Shown: positions 56,757 through 64,000 of the stretch, one piece after another
How positions within the stretch are numbered: position 1 is the first letter of the stretch
How the letters are laid out: each line of letters begins with the position of its first letter
Assembly: GCF_014649395.1 (NCBI RefSeq)
Contig: NZ_BMSY01000019.1
Coordinates: 56,970-120,969, forward strand
Direction: 5' to 3'
From: Streptomyces aureoverticillatus
GTDB taxonomy: Bacteria > Actinomycetota > Actinomycetes > Streptomycetales > Streptomycetaceae
Length of the DNA: 64,000 bases
Notes under the pieces: generated by a model
Seen by the model: the letters and a program-made list of their open reading frames with translations, nothing else
Told to the model about the DNA's origin: nothing
Databases searched by the model: none
Position numbers and translations under genes: made by a program

Positions 56757-58519
56757 GCCGACTGCTGCCCCTGATCGTGGCGCTGCCGCTGCTCGGCGCG
56801 GCCGTCCTGGTCGCCGCCGGACGCAAGCTGCCGCGGTTCGCCGCCGAGACCCTCGGCTGCCTCTTCGCGGCGGCCACCGCGGGCCTGACGCTGTACGTCC
56901 TCGTGGGGACCTCGTCGCCCGTCGACGCGTGGGTGGGCGGCTGGAAGCCGCGCGACGGCACCAGCGTGGGCATCGTGCTGACCGGCGACCGCCTCGCGCT
57001 CGGCCTCGCGGCCCTCGTGTCCCTCCTCGTCGTGGCCGTACTGGCGTACTCCTGGCGCTACTTCGACGAACCGCCCGAGCGGCACGCCGGCTCCTTCCCT
57101 GCCCTGGTGCTGCTCTTCGACGCGGGCATGTGCGGCTTCGTCCTCGCCGGTGACCTCTTCAACGCCTTCGTGTTCTTCGAGCTGATGAGCGTCATCGCCT
57201 ACGCGCTCACGGGCTATCGGGTCGAGGAGGCCAAGGCCGTCCAGGGCGCGCTCACCTTCGGCGTCGTCAACTCCCTCGGCGCGTACGCCACGTTGATGGG
57301 CATCGCCCTGCTGTACGCGCGCACGGGCGAGCTGGGCATGCGCGCGATCGGCGAACGGCTCGACGCGCGCGGCGACCCCGACGCCCTGGTACTCGCCGCG
57401 TTCGTGCTGATACTGACGGGCCTGCTGGTCAAGGCCGCGGCGGTGCCCTTCCACTTCTGGCTGCCGGACGCGCACGCGGTGGCGCCCACGCCCGTGTGCA
57501 TGCTGCTGTCCGGCGTGATGGTCGAGCTGGGGGTGTACGGGGCGGGGCGCGTGTACTGGACGGTGTTCGCGGGCCCCGGCGGCGTCCCGGCGGCCGACGC
57601 CGAGCGGGCCCTGGTGACCCTCGGCGTGGTGACGGCGGTCGTGGGGGCGGTGATGTGCTGGCAGCAGCGGCACGTCAAGCGGCTCCTGGCCTACTCGACG
57701 GTCGCCCACACCGGCCTCTTCCTCGTCGGGCTCGGGCTGCTCAAGCCGGAGTCGACGGCGGGCGTCGCCGTGTACGTCCTCGGGCACGCGGGCGTGAAGG
57801 CCGCCCTGTTCGCCTGCGCGGGCATCCTGCTCGACCGCTACGGCAGCATCGACGAGCACGAACTGCACGGCCGCGCCCGCGAGTTGCCCGTCGTCGCCGT
57901 CCTGTTCGTGGCGGGGGCGCTGGCCCTCACCGGGCTTCCGCCGTTCGGCTCGGGCCTGGGCAAGGCGGTCACGGAGCACGCGGCGGGCGGTTGGCTCACC
58001 GCGGTCTTCGTGGGTGTCTCCGCGGTGACCGGGGGAGCGGTGCTGCGGGTCGCCGCCCGCGTGTTCGGCGGGTTCGGGGCGCGGCCCGAGGGCGCCTCCG
58101 CGTACGAGACGAGCGGTGAGCACGAGGAGCCCGAGACCGAGGGGCTGCTGCGCCGGGTCCCCGACACGATGCTCGCCGTGCCGGCCGTGCTGCTCGCCGC
58201 GGCCCTGGCGACCGGCCTGGTCCCGGCGCTCGCCGCGGGCGCCGCCCACGCCGCCGACCAGGCCCTGCCCCACGTCACCGGGGCCACGCCCGCACCGCAC
58301 TGGACGGCGGCCGGGATCCTGCTCGGCCTCCTCCCGGCCGCGCTGGCCGTCGCCCTCGCCCTCGTGGCCGTCCGCCACCGGGGCCGCTCCGGTGCGGCGG
58401 CCTGGGCCGAGCCGCTGCGCCGCCTCCACTCGGGCCACGTCGGCGACTACGTGGCCTGGCTGCTGGTGGGGGCGGCGCTCCTGGGATCCCTGGTGCTGCC
58501 AGGGGTGCTGGCGGGCTGA
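56753..58519 (+). CDS. MnhD/MrpD-type proton-pumping antiporter subunit
   Basis: A 588-residue membrane protein of the NuoL/M/N-MrpA/D family. It has a Lys in LVKAAAVPFHFWLPDAHAVAPTPVCMLLSGVMVE, the conserved YSTVAHTG, and further charged residues within helices expected in the proton path. As the only large antiporter-type subunit in the operon (no separate MrpA), it is the likely pump. Confidence 0.88.
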   Translation: MSRLLPLIVALPLLGAAVLVAAGRKLPRFAAETLGCLFAAATAGLTLYVLVGTSSPVDAWVGGWKPRDGTSVGIVLTGDRLALGLAALVSLLVVAVLAYSWRYFDEPPERHAGSFPALVLLFDAGMCGFVLAGDLFNAFVFFELMSVIAYALTGYRVEEAKAVQGALTFGVVNSLGAYATLMGIALLYARTGELGMRAIGERLDARGDPDALVLAAFVLILTGLLVKAAAVPFHFWLPDAHAVAPTPVCMLLSGVMVELGVYGAGRVYWTVFAGPGGVPAADAERALVTLGVVTAVVGAVMCWQQRHVKRLLAYSTVAHTGLFLVGLGLLKPESTAGVAVYVLGHAGVKAALFACAGILLDRYGSIDEHELHGRARELPVVAVLFVAGALALTGLPPFGSGLGKAVTEHAAGGWLTAVFVGVSAVTGGAVLRVAARVFGGFGARPEGASAYETSGEHEEPETEGLLRRVPDTMLAVPAVLLAAALATGLVPALAAGAAHAADQALPHVTGATPAPHWTAAGILLGLLPAALAVALALVAVRHRGRSGAAAWAEPLRRLHSGHVGDYVAWLLVGAALLGSLVLPGVLAG

Positions 58520-58566
58520 TCGGGAGTCTCGCGGGCTGACCGGGAGCGCTTGCGGGACCGAGCCGG

Positions 58567-59274
58567 TCAGGCGGTCGACGGGCCCCGGGTGCCCGACGCG
58601 GCCAGCCAGTCGAGCGCCGCCCGCGCCGTGAACTCCTCCTGGCCGCCGCGCAGCAGCAGATCGGCCGAGGCGAACGCCGGGTCGTCCGCCTGCGCGGCGA
58701 CGTACGGAATCGCGATACACCGCATGCCCGCGGCCTTCGCGGCGAGCGCGCCCGGCGCGGCGTCCTCCAGGACGACGCAGTCGGCGGGCGCGGCGCCGAG
58801 GAGCGCGGCGGCCGCGAGGAACACGTCCGGCGCGGGCTTGCCGTGGGCGACCTCGTCCGCCGACACGAGCGTCGTCAGATGCGTGTCCAGGCCCGTGCCC
58901 GCGAGGATCGCCTCGATGGCCGTCCGCGAGGAGCCGGACGCCACGGCCATCGGCACCCCGGCGTCGTACAGCCGCTCCACGAACTTCCGCATCTCCGGGT
59001 AGACGCGGGTGGACGTGCGGGCCAGGTCCAGATAGCGGCGGTTCTTCTCCGCCAGCAGGTCGGGGAGCGGGGCGGTCAGCCCGTAGCGCTCCTTCCAGAG
59101 GGTCAGGGTCTCCTGGGTGGAGATGCCGACGTACGTCTCGTGGTCCTCCCAGGTGAAGTCGGTGATGCCGTGCTCGGCGAGGAGCTGTCGGCCCGCTTCG
59201 AAATAGTTCGGCTCGCTGTCCACGAGCGTTCCGTCGAGATCGAAGATGACCGAGGTGTGGTTCAAGGCGCTCAT
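58567..59274 (-). CDS. HAD-superfamily phosphatase/phosphonatase-like hydrolase
   Basis: A 235-residue HAD-IA hydrolase: motif I DLDGTLVDSE, motif II VASGSS, the Lys in HGKPAPDVF, and motif IV LEDAAPGALAAKAAG. Resembles beta-phosphoglucomutase and sugar-phosphate phosphatases (GYGLTAPLP...). Substrate unknown. Start 59274 (MSALNHTSV) is used; ATG codons 12 and 21 bp upstream are alternatives. Confidence 0.87.
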   Translation of the reverse strand: MSALNHTSVIFDLDGTLVDSEPNYFEAGRQLLAEHGITDFTWEDHETYVGISTQETLTLWKERYGLTAPLPDLLAEKNRRYLDLARTSTRVYPEMRKFVERLYDAGVPMAVASGSSRTAIEAILAGTGLDTHLTTLVSADEVAHGKPAPDVFLAAAALLGAAPADCVVLEDAAPGALAAKAAGMRCIAIPYVAAQADDPAFASADLLLRGGQEEFTARAALDWLAASGTRGPSTA

Positions 59275-59319
59275 GCACCCCAGCATGCCAACCACTTCTC
59301 GGCGGCCCGCCCCGACCGC

Positions 59320-59799
59320 CTACTTCTCGGCGGCCGCCCTGCCCATCGACTCCACCAGCGGCAGCAGGCGGTGCGGGACGCGCTCGCGCAGCGCCATCTC
59401 CGTGCGGGTGCGCACCACGCCCGGGAGCTGGATCAGGCGCTGGATGACGTCCTCCAGGTGCCCGTTGTCGCGCGCGACCACACGGGTCAGCAGGTCGCCG
59501 CCGCCCGTCATCGAGAACGCCTCGATGATCTCCGGCACGGCCGCGAGCGCGTCCCCGACCTCGTCCAGGTGTCCCTGCGTGACCTCGATGTGCACGAACG
59601 CGAGGACGGGGTGGCCGAGCGCGGCGGGGGAGAGCTTCGGGCCGGTGCCCGTGATCACCCCGTCCCGCTCCAGGCGGTCCAGGCGCGCCTGCAGCGTGCC
59701 GCGCGCGATGCCGAGGATGCGGGCGTACTCCCGCACGCTCGTCCGCGGCTGCTCGAGCAGGAGCCGCAGGATGCGGGTGTCGAGTTCGTCGACGGCCAT
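59320..59799 (-). CDS. Lrp/AsnC-family transcriptional regulator
   Basis: A 159-residue regulator with an N-terminal winged helix-turn-helix (DELDTRILRLLLEQPRTSVREYARILGIARGTLQARLDRLE) and a C-terminal RAM effector domain (AFVHIEVTQGHLDEVGDAL...GGGDLLTRVVARD). Usually responds to an amino acid. Start ATG 59799. It lies 45 bp upstream of the HAD gene on the same strand; co-transcription is possible. Confidence 0.9.
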   Translation of the reverse strand: MAVDELDTRILRLLLEQPRTSVREYARILGIARGTLQARLDRLERDGVITGTGPKLSPAALGHPVLAFVHIEVTQGHLDEVGDALAAVPEIIEAFSMTGGGDLLTRVVARDNGHLEDVIQRLIQLPGVVRTRTEMALRERVPHRLLPLVESMGRAAAEK

Positions 59800-59991
59800 G
59801 GTGCGAGGGTCTCCCGGGTGTCCTGGTGGATCACTGGTGACCGTACCAATGGCCCGGCGCGACCGCCGGACGGCTGTTACGGAGCTGTTTCACTTCCCCC
59901 TGCAACGCACAGCACCCCTGAGCGGTCTAGCTGTCGGAACGCGCAACACACCCGTATGGCGCGTACGCAGACGAATGAGGAGTACACCGCA

Positions 59992-60687
59992 GTGGGGGAC
60001 ATACGCAGACGAGGAATCGTCGCCCTGGGGATCACCGCGCTGGTGGCACCGCTCACGGTGGCGCTGGGCAGCACCACCGCACAGGCCGCGTCGTGCTCGG
60101 CGACGACCGGCCCGTACCAGAAGCAGGTGGAGAAGTTCCTGGGCCGCCCGGTGGACGGCCGGCAGTCGACCGCGGACTGCAAGGCCATCAAGGCCTTCCA
60201 GACCAAGCACGGCATCAGCCCGAACGCCGGCTACGCGGGCTCCGTGACCTGGGGCGTCATGAGTCTGATGAACAAGCAGAAGGCGGCGGGCACCAACCCG
60301 AACAAGGCGGGCAAGTGCCCCGTCGACAAGGGCCGCATCGCCTGCGTCGACCTGACGCGGCAGCTCAGCTGGATCCAGGACGGCAAGACCCTGAAGTACG
60401 GGCCGGTGCCGGTGCGCACGGGCCGCAACGGGTACGAGACCCGCACCGGCCTGAAGAAGGTCTACTGGCGGGACATCGACCACGTTTCGAGCATTTACCA
60501 CGTGCCGATGCCCTACAGCCAGTTCTTCGACGGCGGCCAGGCGTTCCACTCGGTCGGCATCAGCGTCTGGGCCCCGCCCGGCTCGCACGGCTGCGTCAAC
60601 ATGACCAAGAAGGACGCCGCGAAGTACTGGAACACGCTCCGCAAGGGCGACGACGTCTTCGTCTACGGCCGCAAGCCCGGGACCTGA
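59992..60687 (+). CDS. Secreted L,D-transpeptidase with peptidoglycan-binding domain
   Basis: A 231-residue cell-wall enzyme forming 3-3 cross-links. Signal peptide 1-32 (ending TTAQA), PGBD (about 40-90, KFLGRPVDG...AIKAFQTKHG) and a YkuD catalytic domain (about 110-228) with HSVGISVWAPPGSHGCVNM, in which Cys is the nucleophile. GTG 59992 with GAGGAG at 59977-59982 gives a clean signal peptide; ATG 59956 would add 12 residues before it. Confidence 0.88.
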   Translation: MGDIRRRGIVALGITALVAPLTVALGSTTAQAASCSATTGPYQKQVEKFLGRPVDGRQSTADCKAIKAFQTKHGISPNAGYAGSVTWGVMSLMNKQKAAGTNPNKAGKCPVDKGRIACVDLTRQLSWIQDGKTLKYGPVPVRTGRNGYETRTGLKKVYWRDIDHVSSIYHVPMPYSQFFDGGQAFHSVGISVWAPPGSHGCVNMTKKDAAKYWNTLRKGDDVFVYGRKPGT

Positions 60688-60705
60688 GCCCGGTGGCCCG
60701 TCGGC

Positions 60706-60738
60706 TGCGTCGGTGTGGCCCGTTGGCCCGCCGACGCA
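60706..60738 (+). terminator. Hairpin after the L,D-transpeptidase gene
   Basis: TGCGTCGG (60706-60713) pairs with CCGACGCA (60731-60738), 19 bases after the stop. Confidence 0.55.
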
Positions 60739-60860
60739 CCGGCCCTCGGGCCTGAGATTGGGCCAATGGCCCTGTGCCAGGTGCTCCGGTTGAGCCACCG
60801 GGCACCCAGGTGATGTGATGGACCGGTCGATGGCGCTGCGGGACTCCGCGGCGCCTTATT

Positions 60861-60896
60861 CATGTCGCGACGCATGTCGTGATGCACGTCGTGACT
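60861..60896. repeat. Three 12-bp direct repeats upstream of the FUSC gene
   Basis: CATGTCGCGACG, CATGTCGTGATG and CACGTCGTGACT follow directly on each other, 30-65 bp before the start at 60926. Such phased repeats often bind a regulator. Confidence 0.6.
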
Positions 60897-60925
60897 GCCG
60901 GGACCGTCGAGAGGTGGGCAAAGCT

Positions 60926-62434
60926 GTGCTGAGGAAGATGTTCGTGGCTCCGGATCCGGGACGCGTGCGACTGCGCAGCGCGACCCGAGCCGTCCTCGGC
61001 ATCTCGCTCGCGGTCGCGGTCTGCGGTCTGATCGGGCACACGCTCGTCGCGGCCATCATCGCCGGGCTCGCCGCCCTGCTCGCGCTCTTCACCGTGACCG
61101 ACACCACCGTGCGCGGCCAGGCGGTCACCACCGCGCTGCTGCCCGTCGTGGGCTTCCCCGTGCTCGCGCTCGCCGCCGTGCTGCACGACTACCCGGTGGC
61201 GCGGGACCTGGCGTTCCTGGCCGTCATGGGCGCCGGGGTGTACGCGCGCCGGTGGGGGCCGCGGGGCCACTCCCTCGGCGTGTTCGCGTTCATGACGTTC
61301 TTCGCGACGCAGTTCCTGCACACGGTGCCCGCGCAACTGCCCGACCTGTACGAGGCCATCGGGCTCGCGCTGCTCGCGTCCTCGGCGGTCCGCTTCGGCC
61401 TGTGGTGCTACGAGCGGCGCCTGCCGCCGCCCGCGGTGCCGGCCCTCGCCGAACGCCGGGGCCTCGCGCGGGCGACCACACGCCAGGCCGTCCAGGCCAC
61501 CCTCGGCGGCGGCGTCGCCCTCGTCATCGGCCACGCGCTCTCCGGAGACCGCTGGTACTGGGCCATCGGCGCCACCTGGTGGATCTTCGTGAACACCGTG
61601 TCGCGGGGGGAGACCCTGGTCCGCGGCTTCCGGCGGGTGATGGGCACGCTGATCGGCATCGCGGTCGGCGCCGTCGTGGTGCTGCCCCTGCACGGAGCCG
61701 TGGTGCCGACCGCCGTGCTCGTCGCCGTCTGCGTCTTCGGGATCTTCTACACCGCCGCTGTCTCGTACACCTGGATGATGCTGTCGGTGACCGTGATGGC
61801 GGGCGGGCTCTACGGCCTGCTCGGCGTCCTCGAACCGGCCCTGCTCGCGCTGCGGCTCCTGGAGACCGCGGCAGGCGCGCTCGGCGCGGTGCTCGCCGTG
61901 CTGCTCGTGCTGCCCGTCACCACCCACGCCACGACCAACGCCTGGATCGAGCGCGCCGTGCGCACCGTCCACGCCTGCACCCGGGAGGCCGCGGCCCGCC
62001 TGTCCGGCTCGGCGTCCGCCGACCCGGCCCCGCACATCGCCGAGCTCGAAGTGATCCTCGGCCGGGTCCGCCTCTCGCTCGCCCCGCTGGTGCACCCGCT
62101 CAGCCCGCTGCGGGCACGGCGCGCCCGCGCGCACCAGGTCATCGCGCTGCTCGACGAGTGCGCCCAGCAGGCGCGCAGCCTGGCGGCCATCGCCGCCGAC
62201 CCCGAGGCCTCGTACGACGACCGTCTCGCCGCCGCCTGCGAGCGCGTCGAGGCGGCCGTCGAAGCGCTCACCGCCTCGGAGGAGGCGCTCGCCGCCCCGC
62301 TCGCCCCCGCCGCGGTCAAGCACGCCCCGGTCACCGAACCGGCGCTCGCGCACCTGCACGGCCTGGAGCGCGCGCTGATCGAGCTCGCCACGCCTGTGCG
62401 CAGCTCGCCCCGTACGCCGCTGATGGGCGCGTGA
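60926..62434 (+). CDS. FUSC/aromatic-acid-exporter-like inner-membrane protein
   Basis: A 502-residue protein with two blocks of hydrophobic helices, one in the N-terminal third and one in the middle (GDRWYWAIGATWWIFVNT, RGFRRVMGTLIGIAVGAVVV), typical of FUSC-like proteins such as YccS/AaeB that export aromatic acids. The C-terminal 150 residues are soluble and helical. GTG 60926 is used with GAGAGG upstream; substrate unknown. Confidence 0.82.
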   Translation: MLRKMFVAPDPGRVRLRSATRAVLGISLAVAVCGLIGHTLVAAIIAGLAALLALFTVTDTTVRGQAVTTALLPVVGFPVLALAAVLHDYPVARDLAFLAVMGAGVYARRWGPRGHSLGVFAFMTFFATQFLHTVPAQLPDLYEAIGLALLASSAVRFGLWCYERRLPPPAVPALAERRGLARATTRQAVQATLGGGVALVIGHALSGDRWYWAIGATWWIFVNTVSRGETLVRGFRRVMGTLIGIAVGAVVVLPLHGAVVPTAVLVAVCVFGIFYTAAVSYTWMMLSVTVMAGGLYGLLGVLEPALLALRLLETAAGALGAVLAVLLVLPVTTHATTNAWIERAVRTVHACTREAAARLSGSASADPAPHIAELEVILGRVRLSLAPLVHPLSPLRARRARAHQVIALLDECAQQARSLAAIAADPEASYDDRLAAACERVEAAVEALTASEEALAAPLAPAAVKHAPVTEPALAHLHGLERALIELATPVRSSPRTPLMGA

Positions 62435-62574
62435 CCCGCTACGGGACCGCCCTGCCTCTGTCCCTGGCCCCTGTGGCCACCTGCGCCCCCGTGGTCCAGA
62501 CCAACTGCTAGCGTCGCCTCCGTGGGTGCCGCCCGGGACGCGGTGTCCCGGGGGCGAGCCGAGAGGGGCATGCA

Positions 62575-63615
62575 GTGGGCGGCGGGCAGGCGCGGCGGGC
62601 GTACATCGGATCCTTCACGCAGGCGGGCGGGCCGGGCATCGTCACCGCGGCCCTCGACCCCGCGACCGGGGCGCTGACCGTCCTTGCCGCGACGGACGCC
62701 GTGGCCGATCCGTCCTACCTCGCGCTGTCGCCGGACGGCGGCACGCTCTACGCGGTGAGCGAGACCGCCGACGGCGCGGTCGCCGCCTTCAGCACGACGG
62801 GCGACACGGTACGACCGCTGGGCGCGCCGGTGCCCGTGCGGGCCGAGGCGCCCACCCACCTCGCCGTCCACGCCGGACACGTCCACACCGCGAACTACGG
62901 TTCCGGCAGCGTCACCACCGTGCCCGTGCGCCCCGACGGAAGCCTCGCCCCCGCCCCGGTGGGCGCCGTGGAACACCAGGGCTCCGGACCCGACCCGGAG
63001 CGCCAGGAGGGCCCGCACGCCCACCAGGTGCTGCCCGACCCCGGCGGTCGCTGGGTGCTGAGCGTCGACCTCGGCACCGACTCCGTGCGGGTCTGCTCGC
63101 CGGACGAGAACGGACTCATGCCGCGCCACGAGGTCGCGCTCCGGCCCGGCACCGGCCCACGGCACCTCGCCTTCCACCCCGGCGGCCGCGTCGCGTACGT
63201 ACTCAACGAGCTGACGCCGACCCTCACCGTGTGCTCCTGGGACCCCGCCGACGGCACGCTGCGGCCGCTGGCCGAGACGCCCGTGCTGTCCGCGGAGCCC
63301 GACGGCGACGCCTACCCCTCGGAGGTCGTCGTCGCGCCCGACGGCCGCTTCCTGTGGACGGCGACGCGCGGCGCGGACGTCATCTCCGTGTTCGCCCTCG
63401 ACGGCGCGGGCACGGACGCCCGCCTGACGGGTTCCGCGCCCTGCGGCGGCCGCTGGCCCCGTGACCTGGCCCTCGACCCTTCAGGGCGCTTTCTGTACGC
63501 CGCCAATGAGCGCTCGGGGGACGTCACCTGGTTCGCCCTGGACGCGGAGACCGGACTGCCGCGGCGGACGGGCGCGATCGACGTGCCCGCGGCGAGCTGC
63601 GTGGTGTTCGGCTGA
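62575..63615 (+). CDS. Seven-bladed beta-propeller lactonase-family protein (YbhE/Pgl-like)
   Basis: A 346-residue propeller like 6-phosphogluconolactonase YbhE: repeated LALSPDGGTLYAVSE, HLAFHPGGRVAYVLNE, PRDLALDPSGRFLYAANE. No signal peptide. GTG 62575 has GAGAGG upstream. Enzymatic activity is inferred only. Confidence 0.87.
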   Translation: MGGGQARRAYIGSFTQAGGPGIVTAALDPATGALTVLAATDAVADPSYLALSPDGGTLYAVSETADGAVAAFSTTGDTVRPLGAPVPVRAEAPTHLAVHAGHVHTANYGSGSVTTVPVRPDGSLAPAPVGAVEHQGSGPDPERQEGPHAHQVLPDPGGRWVLSVDLGTDSVRVCSPDENGLMPRHEVALRPGTGPRHLAFHPGGRVAYVLNELTPTLTVCSWDPADGTLRPLAETPVLSAEPDGDAYPSEVVVAPDGRFLWTATRGADVISVFALDGAGTDARLTGSAPCGGRWPRDLALDPSGRFLYAANERSGDVTWFALDAETGLPRRTGAIDVPAASCVVFG

Positions 63616-63894
63616 GGCTGCTCAGAAGCTGTGATGCAGGGAGGACTTCGACAACACCTTCGGCGCCGGGGAGGAGCGCGACAGGTTGCGTGACCCGGCC
63701 CGTATCGTGGCGCCGGTGACGCGGGCGCGGACCGGGCGGCGGGGCAGATGACCAGCGCGTCGTCCGGTGCGGCGTGCTCCTCGGCTTCTGCTGGCGCCTG
63801 GTACGGCAGCCTGCGGCGTGGGGCAGGCCCTCTTGCTGGGGTCGAGCAGGCATTTCACACTGCGGGTCACGGGCACAGGTGAGCAGGGGGCCTG
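63616..63894. other. Intergenic region without a supported gene
   Basis: Mixed-composition sequence. A minus-strand frame ending at 63622 reads RNLSRSSPAPKVLSKSSLHH then SF, which looks like a protein C-terminus, but no start or family could be supported. It may be a decayed gene end. Confidence 0.3.
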
Positions 63895-64000
63895 ATGGCA
63901 GCACGACGGCGCCGGCGGCTGCGGAAGCGGACACGCGGGCGGTTACAGGGCTGGGGCATCGTGGCGGCGCCGGCCATCGCGGTGTGGGCGGCCGGGAACT
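63895..64000 (+). CDS. N-terminus of an unidentified basic membrane-anchored protein (partial)
   Basis: ATG 63895 has AGGGGG upstream. The visible residues are a very basic start (MAARRRRRLRKRTRGRL) followed by a hydrophobic stretch (GWGIVAAPAIAVWAAGN), then the window ends. The pattern suggests a cytosolic-basic tail with a membrane anchor. Codon 17 is TTA. Family unknown. Confidence 0.45.
   Translation, partial: MAARRRRRLRKRTRGRLQGWGIVAAPAIAVWAAGN

Noticed and set aside
63622..63876. Minus-strand frame that might be the end of a transposase
   Set aside because: No catalytic motif, no terminal inverted repeats and no start; family memory is too weak to claim it.
1..64000. tRNA, rRNA, CRISPR array, complete IS element or attachment site
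   Set aside because: I looked for T-loop signatures, repeat-spacer patterns, transposase motifs and flanking direct repeats and found none I could support.

Overview
The window is high-GC actinobacterial DNA and almost certainly comes from a Streptomyces chromosome. Third codon positions are nearly all G or C. Many genes start with GTG or TTG, and operons are packed with ATGA/GTGA stop-start overlaps. Other clues are a TTA (bldA-type) codon, a CebR box, chitinase direct repeats, secreted Tat and Sec enzymes, and two intergenic sequences of a kind I recognise as dispersed in Streptomyces. I see no tRNA, rRNA, CRISPR array or intact insertion sequence.

Layout. 1-5.3 kb: plant-polysaccharide cluster (end of a GH3 enzyme, GH62 arabinofuranosidase, GH10 xylanase, GH9 cellulase with a CebR operator). 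5.6-12.4 kb: housekeeping and signalling genes (PP2C phosphatase, HAD phosphatase, phosphoribosyltransferase-hydrolase fusion, ferredoxin-NADP reductase, a STAS protein behind a sigma-B-like promoter, a DUF5997/LysR-like divergent pair). 12.5-20.8 kb: M28 peptidase, XRE regulator/SDR pair, a BtuFCD-type ABC importer, and a TetR/MFS unit with two operators. 21.1-25.9 kb: a PaoABCD-like molybdenum aldehyde dehydrogenase operon. 26-36 kb: PL8 lyase, a large NACHT NTPase, a penicillin-acylase-family enzyme and a GH18 chitinase. 35.7-39.1 kb: metallo-hydrolase, AtzG-like protein, amidase and TetR around a 69-bp dyad. 39.4-43.8 kb: an unusual TsaD-like/GNAT/AlaRS-like operon. 44.0-50.0 kb: a cobalamin riboswitch followed by a complete five-enzyme lower valine pathway. 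50.1-52.9 kb: secreted GH65. 53.3-54.3 kb: small unknown proteins. 54.7-58.5 kb: a reduced Mrp-like antiporter operon. 58.6-64 kb: HAD hydrolase, Lrp regulator, L,D-transpeptidase, FUSC membrane protein, beta-propeller lactonase and a cut-off final gene.

How the genes work together. The first 5 kb encode enzymes that remove arabinose side chains, cut the xylan backbone and cut cellulose; the CebR box links the cellulase to cello-oligosaccharide sensing. The mmsA operon would take isobutyryl-CoA through methacrylyl-CoA, 3-hydroxyisobutyryl-CoA, 3-hydroxyisobutyrate and methylmalonate semialdehyde to propionyl-CoA, whose further use needs the B12 enzyme methylmalonyl-CoA mutase; this makes the upstream B12 riboswitch suggestive. 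The parts most worth following are the TsaD-like/GNAT/AlaRS-like operon, the riboswitch-valine arrangement, the lone NACHT NTPase and the reduced Mrp complex.
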